Source: Leisingera aquimarina DSM 24565 (GTDB taxonomy: Bacteria; Pseudomonadota; Alphaproteobacteria; Rhodobacterales; Rhodobacteraceae). Taken from it: a DNA stretch of 64,000 nucleotides. The stretch is from assembly GCF_000473165.1 (NCBI RefSeq), contig NZ_KI421504.1:1208501-1272500 (forward strand), in the 5' to 3' direction. Below, piece by piece: positions 25,589 through 33,769 of this stretch. The first letter of the stretch is position 1. Every line of letters starts with the position of its first letter. The translations under genes were made by a program, and so were the position numbers. Below the pieces are notes generated by a model. It worked only from the letters and a program-made list of their open reading frames with translations, did no database searches and was not told the DNA's origin.

Positions 25589-26671
25589 ATGAGTGTTTCC
25601 CAATTTGAGAAGATGGTGGCGGAGAGCCAGGAGAAAGTCCGGGAGTCGCAGTCCAAGATCGAGGCGCTGACCTCGAGGATTGAAACGGCGCGCAGCAAGA
25701 TCGAAGCGGGCGAGGATGCCAGCATCGACATCGAGAATGCCACGCTGGAGGATGTGCACGCCCACACGGACGTGATGAATGCCAACATTGCCGAGCTGAT
25801 CATGGGGCTGGACGATGTGACGGCGGCCTTCTCCAAGGATTTTGACGAGATGCGGGGCAAGACCGGCTGGGAGAGCTTTGTCGGCTTCTTCAGCAGCGGC
25901 AAGTCGGACTCCATGCGCCAGGAGCGGATGCGCACCGCCAATATTGATGACAAGCTGCAGGATCTGATTGCCAAGTCGGACGTCATCGTGACGCTTCTGG
26001 ACGGCCAATTGGCCACCCTGGAAGAACAGCGCGAGAAGGTGCAGGCGAACTTGACCGCGACGCTGGACGACCGCGAATTCACAGTGCAGGAGCTGGAAGC
26101 CGTACGCGCCGGGATCGTGGCGCTGGATCCGCAGATCATCGAGCTGGAGAACAAGATCTCGGTCGAGCAGGACGCCGCCGCGCGCACCAAGCTGGAGACG
26201 GAACTGGCCGATCTCAACGCCAAGTACAACGCGATGGTGCAGGACGAGCAGGTGAAGCTGGCGAAATCCCAGACGCTGGAGCGCTATATCGAGAAGGGCA
26301 AGACCTGGGTCGACAGTTTGCAGAACCAGGCAGCGACGCAGATGGTGCTGATCAACAAGCTGCAAACGGACACGGCGCAGCGGGTGGTGCTGTATGACGC
26401 GCTGACAAAATCGCTGAAAACCGCGCAGCAGCAGGATGTGGCGCATAGGATCAACGAGATCGGCGTGCAGACCGACAAGGAAGCCCAGACTGCGATGGCC
26501 GCGATCGGCACCGCCACTAACCAGAAGATGGCCGACATGCTGGAAGCGCATGAGGACAACATGGTGTTTGCCCGCGACGTGCTGGAGAAGAAGGCCAAGG
26601 CGGATGAACGCTTTGCCCGCCGGTTTGCCGCGATTGTCGAGAAGCACGACAAGAATCTGTATGGGGGGTGA
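25589..26671 (+). CDS. Long coiled-coil protein, first gene of the AAA+ ATPase cluster
   Basis: A 360-residue, highly charged and almost wholly helical protein without signal peptide or transmembrane segment. Heptad-rich coiled coil runs over residues ~5-55, 115-250 and 280-350 with long Glu/Lys/Gln/Ala runs; the segment GWESFVGFFSSGKSDSM (~92-108) breaks the coils. ATG at 25589 has GGGGAAGGAA upstream. I considered TelA-type (toxic anion resistance) proteins, which are also coiled-coil and cluster with ATPases, but see no decisive motif. It opens a nine-gene plus-strand cluster (25.6-33.7 kb) and probably acts as a scaffold or substrate of the ATPase; that is inference. Confidence 0.7.
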   Translation: MSVSQFEKMVAESQEKVRESQSKIEALTSRIETARSKIEAGEDASIDIENATLEDVHAHTDVMNANIAELIMGLDDVTAAFSKDFDEMRGKTGWESFVGFFSSGKSDSMRQERMRTANIDDKLQDLIAKSDVIVTLLDGQLATLEEQREKVQANLTATLDDREFTVQELEAVRAGIVALDPQIIELENKISVEQDAAARTKLETELADLNAKYNAMVQDEQVKLAKSQTLERYIEKGKTWVDSLQNQAATQMVLINKLQTDTAQRVVLYDALTKSLKTAQQQDVAHRINEIGVQTDKEAQTAMAAIGTATNQKMADMLEAHEDNMVFARDVLEKKAKADERFARRFAAIVEKHDKNLYGG

Positions 26672-26895
26672 GGCAGTTGCGCTTTCCATTGCTGCAAAAA
26701 CCGAAGAGCTGGCGTGACTGGTGGTTGGACTTCTGCTGCCTCGCTCTGCTTTTGTTGTTGCTTGGGGTATATACCACCCTTTCCAAAGCCATACTGTTTG
26801 CGGCGGGAGCAGGCAGTATGGTCGGCACGGCACTTCATCTGAGGTCACGCTTGAAGAAAGCTCAAAGCGTGAAACCCATTGCAGGGGCTGGGTGA
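26668..26895 (+). CDS. Small one- or two-helix membrane protein
   Basis: A 75-residue protein with a hydrophobic core (residues ~22-54: LDFCCLALLLLLLGVYTTL then AILFAAGAGSMVGTAL) and basic ends. The start is taken as GTG at 26668, overlapping the stop of the coiled-coil gene, with a G-rich stretch before it; TTG at 26677 is an alternative. Its overlap suggests translational coupling and a membrane anchor for the coiled-coil protein. Confidence 0.6.
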   Translation: MRQLRFPLLQKPKSWRDWWLDFCCLALLLLLLGVYTTLSKAILFAAGAGSMVGTALHLRSRLKKAQSVKPIAGAG

Positions 26896-26985
26896 GTTCT
26901 CCGTCCCGGCGGAAAAAACCTGGGAAAGCCGGAGCAAAATGTCGCCATTGAAATTGAAGAATAACACAGGGCGGTTCGCCACCAC

Positions 26986-27059
26986 GGGTGGGAGCGTAGC
27001 GCCCGCCGTTTTGCCGGAGGCAAACCTTTGCTTTGACGGGGGCGGCCGGGCGCTGTCCG
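26986..27059 (+). repeat. Dispersed stem-forming repeat, copy A
   Basis: Left part GGGTGGGAGCGTAGCGCCCG.. (26986-27007) and right part ending CGGGCGCTGTCCG (27038-27059) match copy B at 30517-30563 with only three and about two differences. AGCGCCCG (26998-27005) and CGGGCGCT (27047-27054) are perfectly complementary. The two copies differ in their loops (about 30 nt here). It lies in the 198-bp non-coding gap before the 373-residue gene. Confidence 0.6.
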
Positions 27060-27093
27060 TGCCACAGGTGGTACGCCCGGAAGGGGCAGTGGT

Positions 27094-28215
27094 ATGACCG
27101 ATCCTTCTCACGACCACGCGGGCCTTAGCGATACCTTCGCGTCGCGCCGGTATTTCAAGAAGTTCGAGACCATCATCCGGCATCTGACCCGGGTGGCGGC
27201 GGCGATGCAGGCGGAGGGGCGGCTGTCGAAATCCGATGTGAAGGTGCTGACGGCCTATCTGATGCGGCTGAACTTCACCTTCCGCGCGCTTTCGATGAAA
27301 TACCTGATGGCGGGGCGCGATACGGGCAGGTTTTTCGGCAGTCTGGCGATGGACAAACGCGACAGCGGCTTTCCGGTTGCGGCAGAGCTGATGACCATGG
27401 CCAATGACGCCCAGCAGGCGGAACGGCATCTGGCCAATATGGCGAGCGAAGAGACGCTCAAGAACGACATGGTGCGCACCATCATCTCGGACCGCACGGC
27501 ACCCTCCAAGCTGCAGTTCGCCCTATCGCAGCGGCTTTACTACCAGGAACTGCTGAAGGGGCAGCTGTTCTGGACCCAGAATGATCCGGAATGCGAATGG
27601 CTGGAAAATATCGGCGAGCGCCGCCGGCGCTTCCTGCTGCATTGGGCCGCCTATGACAGCCAGGTGAACCTGCCGGTGATCTACCTGATGGAGCTGGAAG
27701 ACAGCGGCAAGATTGCCTTGCCCAAGGATGAGCGCCGCTGGCCCGAAGTGCAGACGCATCTGATGGCGCAGGCGCTGGCCGGGCTGAAGCTGGTGACCAT
27801 CGCCAAGGGGTTTGACGAAGATTTCGACGACCTCCACCCCAAGCTCCTGCGCCGCTATCATGTGGGGCCGATGTATTCCTCGGCCTACACCGAACAGTCC
27901 GGTCCGCTGCACCAGGTACTGGAGGAAGCGGAGGCGCCTGCGGGCCAGGACTGGGCCTTGGCCTGGACGCTGGAGGAGCTGGAAAGCGAAGAGGTGCGCG
28001 AGGAGCGTTCGGGCTGGTTCGGCTCCGTGGAGCGGGAAATCTTTGCGCTCGATCCCTTTGGCGGCCGCGGTGCGGACACCGGCGCCACCCGCACCCAGCG
28101 CGCGATCATCCTGCCGCAGCGCCCGTTCCAGGTGCTGGCAGAACTGGACCCGCCGGGGTTTGGCGATGTTCAGAAGTTCGTGGTGAGCGAGGCGGGTCAG
28201 GTGCTTCGGTATTGA
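27094..28215 (+). CDS. Uncharacterised soluble protein of the ATPase cluster
   Basis: A 373-residue protein with no signal peptide or membrane segment and no fold that I recognise. The N-terminal half is helical and basic (SRRYFKKFETIIRHLTRVAAAMQ, LMRLNFTFRALSMKYLMAG); the middle has ERRRRFLLHWAAYDSQVNLPVIYLMELED and an acidic region FDEDFDDLHPKLLRRYHVGPMYSS. The C-terminal 70 residues are Glu-rich, then end in a beta-like tail. It lies between the coiled-coil/anchor genes and the ATPase, all on one strand, so a shared complex is likely. The ATG at 27094 follows GGAAGGGGCAG. Confidence 0.65.
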   Translation: MTDPSHDHAGLSDTFASRRYFKKFETIIRHLTRVAAAMQAEGRLSKSDVKVLTAYLMRLNFTFRALSMKYLMAGRDTGRFFGSLAMDKRDSGFPVAAELMTMANDAQQAERHLANMASEETLKNDMVRTIISDRTAPSKLQFALSQRLYYQELLKGQLFWTQNDPECEWLENIGERRRRFLLHWAAYDSQVNLPVIYLMELEDSGKIALPKDERRWPEVQTHLMAQALAGLKLVTIAKGFDEDFDDLHPKLLRRYHVGPMYSSAYTEQSGPLHQVLEEAEAPAGQDWALAWTLEELESEEVREERSGWFGSVEREIFALDPFGGRGADTGATRTQRAIILPQRPFQVLAELDPPGFGDVQKFVVSEAGQVLRY

Positions 28216-28252
28216 GGCCTGCGGCTGTTGCAGCGGCGGGAGCCTCCGGCGG

Positions 28253-28274
28253 GAGTATTTTTGAAAAGATGAAG
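28253..28274 (+). repeat. 3'-end element, copy 3 (GAGTATTTTTGAAAAGATGA)
   Basis: Third identical copy, 38 bp after the 373-residue gene and 47 bp before the ATPase gene. It is again preceded by GC-rich stems (CGGCTG-TTG-CAGC and GGAGCCTCCGGCGGG). Confidence 0.7.
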
Positions 28275-28320
28275 AGCGGATCAGGACTTCGGTTTGCGGT
28301 TCGTGGATTGAGAGGGTGAT

Positions 28321-30258
28321 ATGAGCATTTCAGGCAATCAGATGGAGCTGCGGGAAGAAGATATCCGCAAGCATTATGCGGCAGCTGCGGCGTTGCTGGA
28401 AGGATTCGATCACACGCCGCGGATTGCCAAACCCGCGGTGGAGGGGAAAGCGCCGGAGCGGTCGGCAGGGATTGGCACGCGGCGGCGCTTCCGCTCGACC
28501 ACGCCGGGGCTGGTGACCCGTTCCACTGCGCGGCCCGAAGGGGTGCATCTGATTGCTCGCATCGAAGCCGCGGATGAGGATGATCCGCTGACCTCTCCGC
28601 TGCAGGCGACCTTGCAGCATGCCTTGCGCCGGGCGCTGGCGCTCTCATTGGCGATGGGGGAGGCTTATGCGGATGTGTCTGGTCTGGGTGATTTGAAGCG
28701 GGCCAATCTGGCGGGGTCTTTGGACGCGGCCCGCAAAGGTGAGTTCACCGAATTGCTGGCGGCGGAGGCGCTGGTGTCGGCGCATGTGTTTGCCAATGCC
28801 GCGGCGTTTTTGCTGGCGCCGCATGGGTCTGAGGCGCAGGCTGAGGTGGGCGAGGCGGAGGAGCTGCTGACGGATAATGCGCCGCTGGCGCTGCATGGCG
28901 TGTTGTGGGAGCTGGATCAGAAGCTGGCGCTGCATGCCCCTGACGATGCGCATCTGATCGCCGCTACTGCGGCTTATGCCGAGCAGCTGCTGGAGAAGGC
29001 TGCTTTGCGGGCGCAGAATGCAGGCCGGCTGGAAGCGTTCACGTCCGCTGCCTGGCGGGTGGAGGCGGATGATCTGACCATCAGCGGCTTTGATGCTGCG
29101 GCCAAGGCGAAATCCACCACCCTGACGATGGCTTTCAAGAAGCCGCATGAGGTGGTCGGCAACCATATCGCCAAATACCAGGCGCTGCGGCTGTCGAAGA
29201 TGCTGATGGCCTATGATTTTGATCGCCGCCTGAACCCGTTTGCCGAGATGGGCGGCTTTATCTTCACCTTCATGGGGGACGGCAAGCCGGGCACCGGCAA
29301 GACGACCCTCATTCAGATGATGGCCGGGCTGGTGCATGACTATTGCCAGAATGCGGGCTATGCCTTCCGCTACCAGAATTTTGGCATCGACAATATCGAC
29401 AGCTATCAGGGCAAATCGGGCCAGAACGCCAAGAGCTTCATCCAGAACGTGATCGACCCGGGCGTGATCGGCTTTGGCACCATCGACGACATTGACCAGA
29501 TCGCAGGGAAACGCGGCGACCGGCAGTCCAGCGCGGGCCAGCAGGAGGTGACGGCGGTGTTCATGGAGGCCTTTGCCGGCGCCAACACCGTGGTGCGCGG
29601 CAACTGCACCTTTGGCATGTTCTCCAACTACCCGGAGAATGTGGACGACGCGCTGCGCCAGCGGGCCGGGGCGCGGTTCCTGGTGGACGGGCCGCAGACG
29701 CCGGAGGATTATATCGACATCCTGACCCTGCTGATGGGCAAGAACCATGCGATCCCGCAGGGCGATCACGACCTGTACGGCGCGCAGGAGATCAAAAAGG
29801 CAGTCGCGCGGTCGTTTGAGGCGCACAACCGCCCGCAGGAGCCCGGGCTGGCGGAGGTTTTTGGCCGGGTGGAGACCCAGATTGGCGCGCTGGATGATCT
29901 GGCCAAGCTGGGCACCTATCTGAAGGCGATCCAGGCGGCGGATGAGCGGTTCACCGGCCGTGCCATCAAGAACATCACCGATGCGGTCAAGGTGCGGGCG
30001 ATGGATTTCGAGCTGCCGGATGAATGGATGGAGAACCCGGAGCTGTTCCTGTTCAAGGATTACGAGACCAAATCCGCGATGATTGCGGAGCTGCGGGTGC
30101 CGATCACGGTCGGCATGGTGATCCAGGAGATCAACCGCTACGCCGACTCTGAGTTCCGCTATGCCGACAAGTCGGATGAGGTGGCGATTGAAAACATGGT
30201 GCGCGATTTCGGGCGGCAGGAAGAGGCCAAGCGGCGGTATCTGGAGGGGCAGGGGTGA
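28321..30258 (+). CDS. AAA+ ATPase, core of an uncharacterised membrane-linked cluster
   Basis: A 645-residue protein. The N-terminal half (1-300) is helical, alanine/leucine-rich and of unknown family. The ATPase domain begins near 305 with Walker A GKPGTGKT (321-328), Walker B-like GFGTIDDIDQIAG (about 384-396) and a likely arginine-finger/sensor region ALRQRAGARFLVDG (about 443-456), followed by a helical lid and a charged C-terminus. The sequence resembles closed-ring AAA+ remodelling ATPases (MoxR/CbxX/FtsH-like core) but no protease, helicase or zinc motif is present, so it is more likely a remodelling or chaperone ATPase. Its stop overlaps the next gene's ATG (TGATG). Confidence 0.8.
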   Translation: MSISGNQMELREEDIRKHYAAAAALLEGFDHTPRIAKPAVEGKAPERSAGIGTRRRFRSTTPGLVTRSTARPEGVHLIARIEAADEDDPLTSPLQATLQHALRRALALSLAMGEAYADVSGLGDLKRANLAGSLDAARKGEFTELLAAEALVSAHVFANAAAFLLAPHGSEAQAEVGEAEELLTDNAPLALHGVLWELDQKLALHAPDDAHLIAATAAYAEQLLEKAALRAQNAGRLEAFTSAAWRVEADDLTISGFDAAAKAKSTTLTMAFKKPHEVVGNHIAKYQALRLSKMLMAYDFDRRLNPFAEMGGFIFTFMGDGKPGTGKTTLIQMMAGLVHDYCQNAGYAFRYQNFGIDNIDSYQGKSGQNAKSFIQNVIDPGVIGFGTIDDIDQIAGKRGDRQSSAGQQEVTAVFMEAFAGANTVVRGNCTFGMFSNYPENVDDALRQRAGARFLVDGPQTPEDYIDILTLLMGKNHAIPQGDHDLYGAQEIKKAVARSFEAHNRPQEPGLAEVFGRVETQIGALDDLAKLGTYLKAIQAADERFTGRAIKNITDAVKVRAMDFELPDEWMENPELFLFKDYETKSAMIAELRVPITVGMVIQEINRYADSEFRYADKSDEVAIENMVRDFGRQEEAKRRYLEGQG

Positions 30259-30476
30259 TGGAGCTGCTAACCCGCTGGTGGATTTGGATGATCGTGCTGC
30301 CGTTTGCAGCCGGCACGGTGCTGTTCTTTCTGGTCACTCGCCAAGGCCTGCCTGAAGACGCAATGTTCTATGCGGCTTGGGGACAAAGCGTGGGAGCGTT
30401 TCTGCCAGTTGGTATCTTCTGTGGACTGCTTGCTTTGGGAGCGCGCTATGTTCTGAAAAGGAAGGAAGAGCGCTGA
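30258..30476 (+). CDS. Small two-helix membrane protein
   Basis: A 72-residue protein with two transmembrane segments (about 8-26 and 42-64) and a basic tail RYVLKRKEER. The ATG at 30258 overlaps the ATPase stop and is preceded by GGAGGGGCAGGGG, so its translation is coupled to the ATPase. It is a candidate membrane docking partner of the ATPase; no family recognised. Confidence 0.65.
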   Translation: MELLTRWWIWMIVLPFAAGTVLFFLVTRQGLPEDAMFYAAWGQSVGAFLPVGIFCGLLALGARYVLKRKEER

Positions 30477-30516
30477 AGTGACTGTTGTGCGAAACACAAG
30501 GGCAGAGCCTGTCCGC

Positions 30517-30563
30517 GGGCGGAAGCGGAGCGCCCGCCCAGGGGGGCGGACGGGCGCTGCCCG
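30517..30563 (+). repeat. Dispersed stem-forming repeat, copy B
   Basis: Left part GGGCGGAAGCGGAGCGCCCG.. and right part ending CGGGCGCTGCCCG match copy A at 26986-27059. Arms AGCGCCCG (30529-30536) and CGGGCGCT (30551-30558) are perfectly complementary with a short loop. It lies directly upstream of the AT-rich gene at 30633. Confidence 0.6.
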
Positions 30564-30632
30564 AGCCGCAAGCGCCTCGGGCGGGGACGAAGCGAAAAGC
30601 TTTCACACTTTGGCGAGTGATGGGATGCGCCG

Positions 30633-31457
30633 ATGAAATACTTCATCAAGTGGCTGAAGGTATACCCTCGTTACAGGTTTACTCGCTACGATGTGTTGGT
30701 TCAGCGAGGTATCGTAGCCACCTCGTTATTCTTGTCTGTTGTCTTATTTCTTTCGCTTTTGCCGACGTGTCAGGGAACTGATTGCCAAAGAAGAATTGTT
30801 GCCTTCTGGTATTCACCGCCAAATGAAATTGGCGACTCATTGGCCGGTGCCGCCGGTGCGTTGGCGTTCTTTTGGATCATTGTGACAGTAATGATGCAGA
30901 GCAAGGAACTCTCTCAACAGCGTTTGGAACTACGTTTGGCGAGAAAAGAGTCCGAAAAAATGGCTGCACAACTGACTGCACAAACGCAGTTGTTTGCTTA
31001 CGAGGAACAGCGAGGCAAGGCCGTAGAAGCGGAAAATCTGCTGCATGAGTACCTTTTAGACGCCTTTTTGCTTATGCGAGACTTGTCCGGTGCCGCTTGG
31101 TATCAGGACAAAGCATTAAGTCGGAGGGGAGGGCATAACATTGAGTTCAACTGCCCCTCTGAATGGAGTTGGGAAAAAAAGCTAACCTTCGCTTCCGAAA
31201 GCTATGATGCTGTGGGGAGTATTCTATGGCGTTGTGAGAAAGGAATTTACGTCCCGGGCTGGAACTGCGTGCATGAAGTTCCACAGTTGTACGACGTACT
31301 GCGCAAAACTAAAATTCTGCAGCCTGAACTATCGGCAGTGAACTCTTACCGATTAGAAAGAGCTAGGTTTGATTCACTTTTAGAGGCTGCAAGGTTACTA
31401 GCGCAAAGTGACGTACTTTGGATTTCAGGCTGCTACACAAAGGAGGCCGCCCAATGA
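30633..31457 (+). CDS. AT-rich membrane/coiled-coil protein, likely insertion in the cluster
   Basis: A 274-residue protein with two transmembrane helices (about 27-45 and 70-90), a coiled coil right after (about 90-130, LSQQRLELRLARKESEKMAAQL) and a cytoplasmic C-terminal domain of unknown fold. Its composition is much more AT-rich and uses many A/T-ending codons, unlike every neighbour. Repeat copy B lies just upstream. The 3' end overlaps the next gene by four bases (ATGA) and carries that gene's AAAGGAGG. The architecture (two helices, coiled coil, variable domain) is common in poorly known accessory and defence proteins, but no specific function can be assigned. Confidence 0.65.
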   Translation: MKYFIKWLKVYPRYRFTRYDVLVQRGIVATSLFLSVVLFLSLLPTCQGTDCQRRIVAFWYSPPNEIGDSLAGAAGALAFFWIIVTVMMQSKELSQQRLELRLARKESEKMAAQLTAQTQLFAYEEQRGKAVEAENLLHEYLLDAFLLMRDLSGAAWYQDKALSRRGGHNIEFNCPSEWSWEKKLTFASESYDAVGSILWRCEKGIYVPGWNCVHEVPQLYDVLRKTKILQPELSAVNSYRLERARFDSLLEAARLLAQSDVLWISGCYTKEAAQ

Positions 31458-32815
31458 AACGCCTCATCCAGCATGGTCTGATGTTCGGCAATCTCTTCCA
31501 TGTGGCCTCGCCCGCGCTGGTGGAGCGGTATAGGCGCGCGCTGAAGCATCTGACCTGCAAGACCACCCAGCTTACCGATTTCCACGTCGATATCTCGGGC
31601 TTCTCGCCGGAGATCGGGGATGAGCTGGGGGATGATCACTATCTGAACCATGCGGGCGTGAACCGGCAGTTCATTCTGCTCAGCACCGAGCAGAAGCGCT
31701 GCCCGCTGTTGCATGTGAAATTCTCTACCAGCCGGGACATTCTGCGCCGGTTTATCGAGGTCAATGAGCGCCAGCTGTTTGCGCTGACGGCAACCGATGC
31801 GGTGGCGGGCGAGCTGGTGAATTCGGTGTTTGAGGTCTCCACCCCAGCTAAGCTGTTCGACATTCAGCAGGTGCGGATCGAGGCGGATACCACCCGCGGC
31901 ACCCTGCGCCATGCGGACCGTCTGGCTGAACTGGTGGAACGGTTCAAGACCGGGGAGGACGCCTGGTTTGATGATGCGCTGATCGGTGAGATGATCTCGA
32001 CCGCCGAGAAGACCGGCGATGTGACCCGCAACCCGGTGCATCTGGAGCATGAGGTGTTCGCGCAGTCGAACTTCTGGACCGCGCATTTCGGGGGCCTCTA
32101 TGTGTTTCCGGGGCAAGAGCATCCGGCGGTGATTGCCAGCGGGGCAAAGCCGGAGGACGTGCCGCTTACCCATGTGTTTGATCTGAGCGAGCGCAATGCG
32201 ATTGCCAAGTTTCTGGATCTGAACGGGCTGGCCGAGCCGGTGATCCGCGCGCGCGGCGTCGATGGTGCCGCGATCCTGCGGCAGAAGATGGGGTTCCTGG
32301 CGGTCTCGGTTCTGACCGGGAAGGGGCGGGACTTGTCGGGGCTGTCGCGGTCCGATTTGCGGCGGCTGGCGGCGCGCCATGCCGAAGAGCTGCCGGAGGA
32401 GTTCGAGGGGCTGGCAGCACTTGTGCGCTGGGCCGAGGGCGGCGGCAAGTGGCCGAAGATCCGCTCGGACCATCCGGCTTATTTCTATTCGCTGCGGGCG
32501 GCAGACACGCCGGAGCGTGATCTGGTCAATATGCTCTTGGCGGAGCTGTGCCCGCATGACTTCCGCCAGATGTTCATCTGCCACAAGGAGTTGTTTTATC
32601 GCCGGTACCGGAGCTGGCCGGAGGAAAAGAAAGCCTATGCGGCGGAGTTCCTGGCGCGGGAGTATGCGGTGGACAAGGCCGGCGCGCGCGCCGCGCTGTT
32701 CGGGCATGAGCCGGATATGGAGGGGCGCTCGCCCGCGCTGCCGCGGGTCCAGCGCAAGGGAATGGTCGAGCGGGTTGGTCCCTGGGGCGCCGTGAACCAG
32801 GTGCGGGGGCGCTAG
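31454..32815 (+). CDS. Uncharacterised protein (resembles DUF6638 family)
   Basis: A 453-residue soluble protein. I associate this sequence with a roseobacter family recorded as DUF6638, from memory and not certain. Notable segments are FHVDISGFSPEIGDELGDDHYLN, EKRCPLLHVKFSTSRDILRRFIEVNERQLFALTATDA and FWTAHFGGLYVFPGQEHPA. Cysteines are few and there is no nucleotide-binding motif. The start ATG 31454 is chosen because AAGGAGG lies 7 nt upstream and the longer frame from 31418 would extend into the preceding gene. It is followed after 2 bp by a small membrane protein gene. Confidence 0.65.
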   Translation: MKRLIQHGLMFGNLFHVASPALVERYRRALKHLTCKTTQLTDFHVDISGFSPEIGDELGDDHYLNHAGVNRQFILLSTEQKRCPLLHVKFSTSRDILRRFIEVNERQLFALTATDAVAGELVNSVFEVSTPAKLFDIQQVRIEADTTRGTLRHADRLAELVERFKTGEDAWFDDALIGEMISTAEKTGDVTRNPVHLEHEVFAQSNFWTAHFGGLYVFPGQEHPAVIASGAKPEDVPLTHVFDLSERNAIAKFLDLNGLAEPVIRARGVDGAAILRQKMGFLAVSVLTGKGRDLSGLSRSDLRRLAARHAEELPEEFEGLAALVRWAEGGGKWPKIRSDHPAYFYSLRAADTPERDLVNMLLAELCPHDFRQMFICHKELFYRRYRSWPEEKKAYAAEFLAREYAVDKAGARAALFGHEPDMEGRSPALPRVQRKGMVERVGPWGAVNQVRGR

Positions 32816-32817
32816 AG

Positions 32818-33084
32818 ATGTTCGGCTTCATCCGCCTGATCCTGATCCTTCTGGTGGTGCTGACTGTGACCTATGGTGCGGTCTCGCTTTATTCGCGCGA
32901 GGTGCGCCGGGCCAAACTGAAACGGCGCTGGAAACAGAAGGGGTTGACCGGCGACCGCAGCACCTTCATCCAACGGGGGCTGCGGCAGTATGACCGGTCG
33001 TTCCGGCGCAAGCTGATCCTGCTGGTCTATATCATTCCGCTGGGGGCAATCGCGCTTCTGGTCTACGTCATTAACTTCATGTGA
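32818..33084 (+). CDS. Small two-helix membrane protein of the cluster
   Basis: An 88-residue protein with transmembrane segments at about 4-22 and 65-85 and a strongly basic loop between them (REVRRAKLKRRWKQKG, RSFRRK), so the loop is likely cytoplasmic. Start ATG 32818, two bases after the previous stop and 10 bases before the next gene, placing it firmly in the operon. No known family recognised. Confidence 0.7.
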   Translation: MFGFIRLILILLVVLTVTYGAVSLYSREVRRAKLKRRWKQKGLTGDRSTFIQRGLRQYDRSFRRKLILLVYIIPLGAIALLVYVINFM

Positions 33085-33094
33085 GGTGTAACGC

Positions 33095-33739
33095 ATGCGT
33101 TTCATCAAATGGGCTATCCTGATCACCATCTGGGTGCTGTTCGGCGCCTTCCTGCATTACACGCTGCCGCAGTACGACGTGGTGCGCATCGTCAACACCT
33201 ATGAAGAACGGCAGGAGCTGAACGACTGGACCCGGATCTTCTGGTCGCAGCCGGACGACCAGTCGGCGGAGCTGATCAACCGCGATGTGCAGTTCATCCA
33301 GGCGGTGCGCCCCAATGGGCGCAACATGGTTTACCGCAACGAGGATACCGGCTGGAATTGGCCGCCCTATTTCAAGTTCGACACCGCCAATCTGTACACC
33401 GATGCGAATGACAGCATCTCGACCAAGGCCAGCCCGGAATGGGTGGCCATCATGCACTACGGCTGGCGCAATGAATTCCTGTCGGTCTTCCCCAATGCAG
33501 TGACGATCAATCCGGTTGCGGGGCCGGAGGACAAGCCCACGAACTGGTTCTCGATCATTTTCCTGGTGCTGCTGGCGGCGGTGATGTGGGCTATCTATGT
33601 GCGCTGGCGCCGGTTCCGCCGGTCCCGGATCGACCCGATGGTCGAGAATGTCGAGGACAGCCTGTATGCCGCGGGCGATGCGATTGCCGAGCGTAAGGGC
33701 CGCGTCCGGCGCTGGCTGGACAGCTGGAAATCCAAGTGA
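33095..33739 (+). CDS. DUF1523 family membrane protein
   Basis: A 214-residue protein that matches DUF1523, a family found mainly in Rhodobacteraceae and with no known function. The N-terminal membrane helix (KWAILITIWVLFGAFLHYTLP) is followed by a periplasmic domain with YDVVRIVNTYEERQE and GRNMVYRNEDTGWNWPPYFKFDTANL, then a second helix (about 155-175) and a basic cytoplasmic tail. It is the last gene of the cluster, and a terminator follows 6 bp after its stop. It may be the part of the system exposed to the periplasm. Confidence 0.85.
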   Translation: MRFIKWAILITIWVLFGAFLHYTLPQYDVVRIVNTYEERQELNDWTRIFWSQPDDQSAELINRDVQFIQAVRPNGRNMVYRNEDTGWNWPPYFKFDTANLYTDANDSISTKASPEWVAIMHYGWRNEFLSVFPNAVTINPVAGPEDKPTNWFSIIFLVLLAAVMWAIYVRWRRFRRSRIDPMVENVEDSLYAAGDAIAERKGRVRRWLDSWKSK

Positions 33740-33744
33740 CAAGG

Positions 33745-33769
33745 GGCCGCCGGTTTGGCGGCCTTTTTC
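33745..33769 (+). terminator. Terminator ending the ATPase cluster
   Basis: Stem GGCCGCC / GGCGGCC (about 33745-33763) with loop GGTTT, followed by TTTTTC, 6 bp after the DUF1523 stop. Confidence 0.88.

Noticed and set aside
25589-26671. TelA (toxic anion resistance) identity for the coiled-coil protein
   Set aside because: Only the coiled-coil nature and ATPase context agree; no family-specific residues could be pointed to.
25589-33739. Prophage or mobile island
   Set aside because: No integrase, attachment-site repeats, tRNA boundary or phage structural genes; most genes have host-like composition, only 30633-31457 differs.
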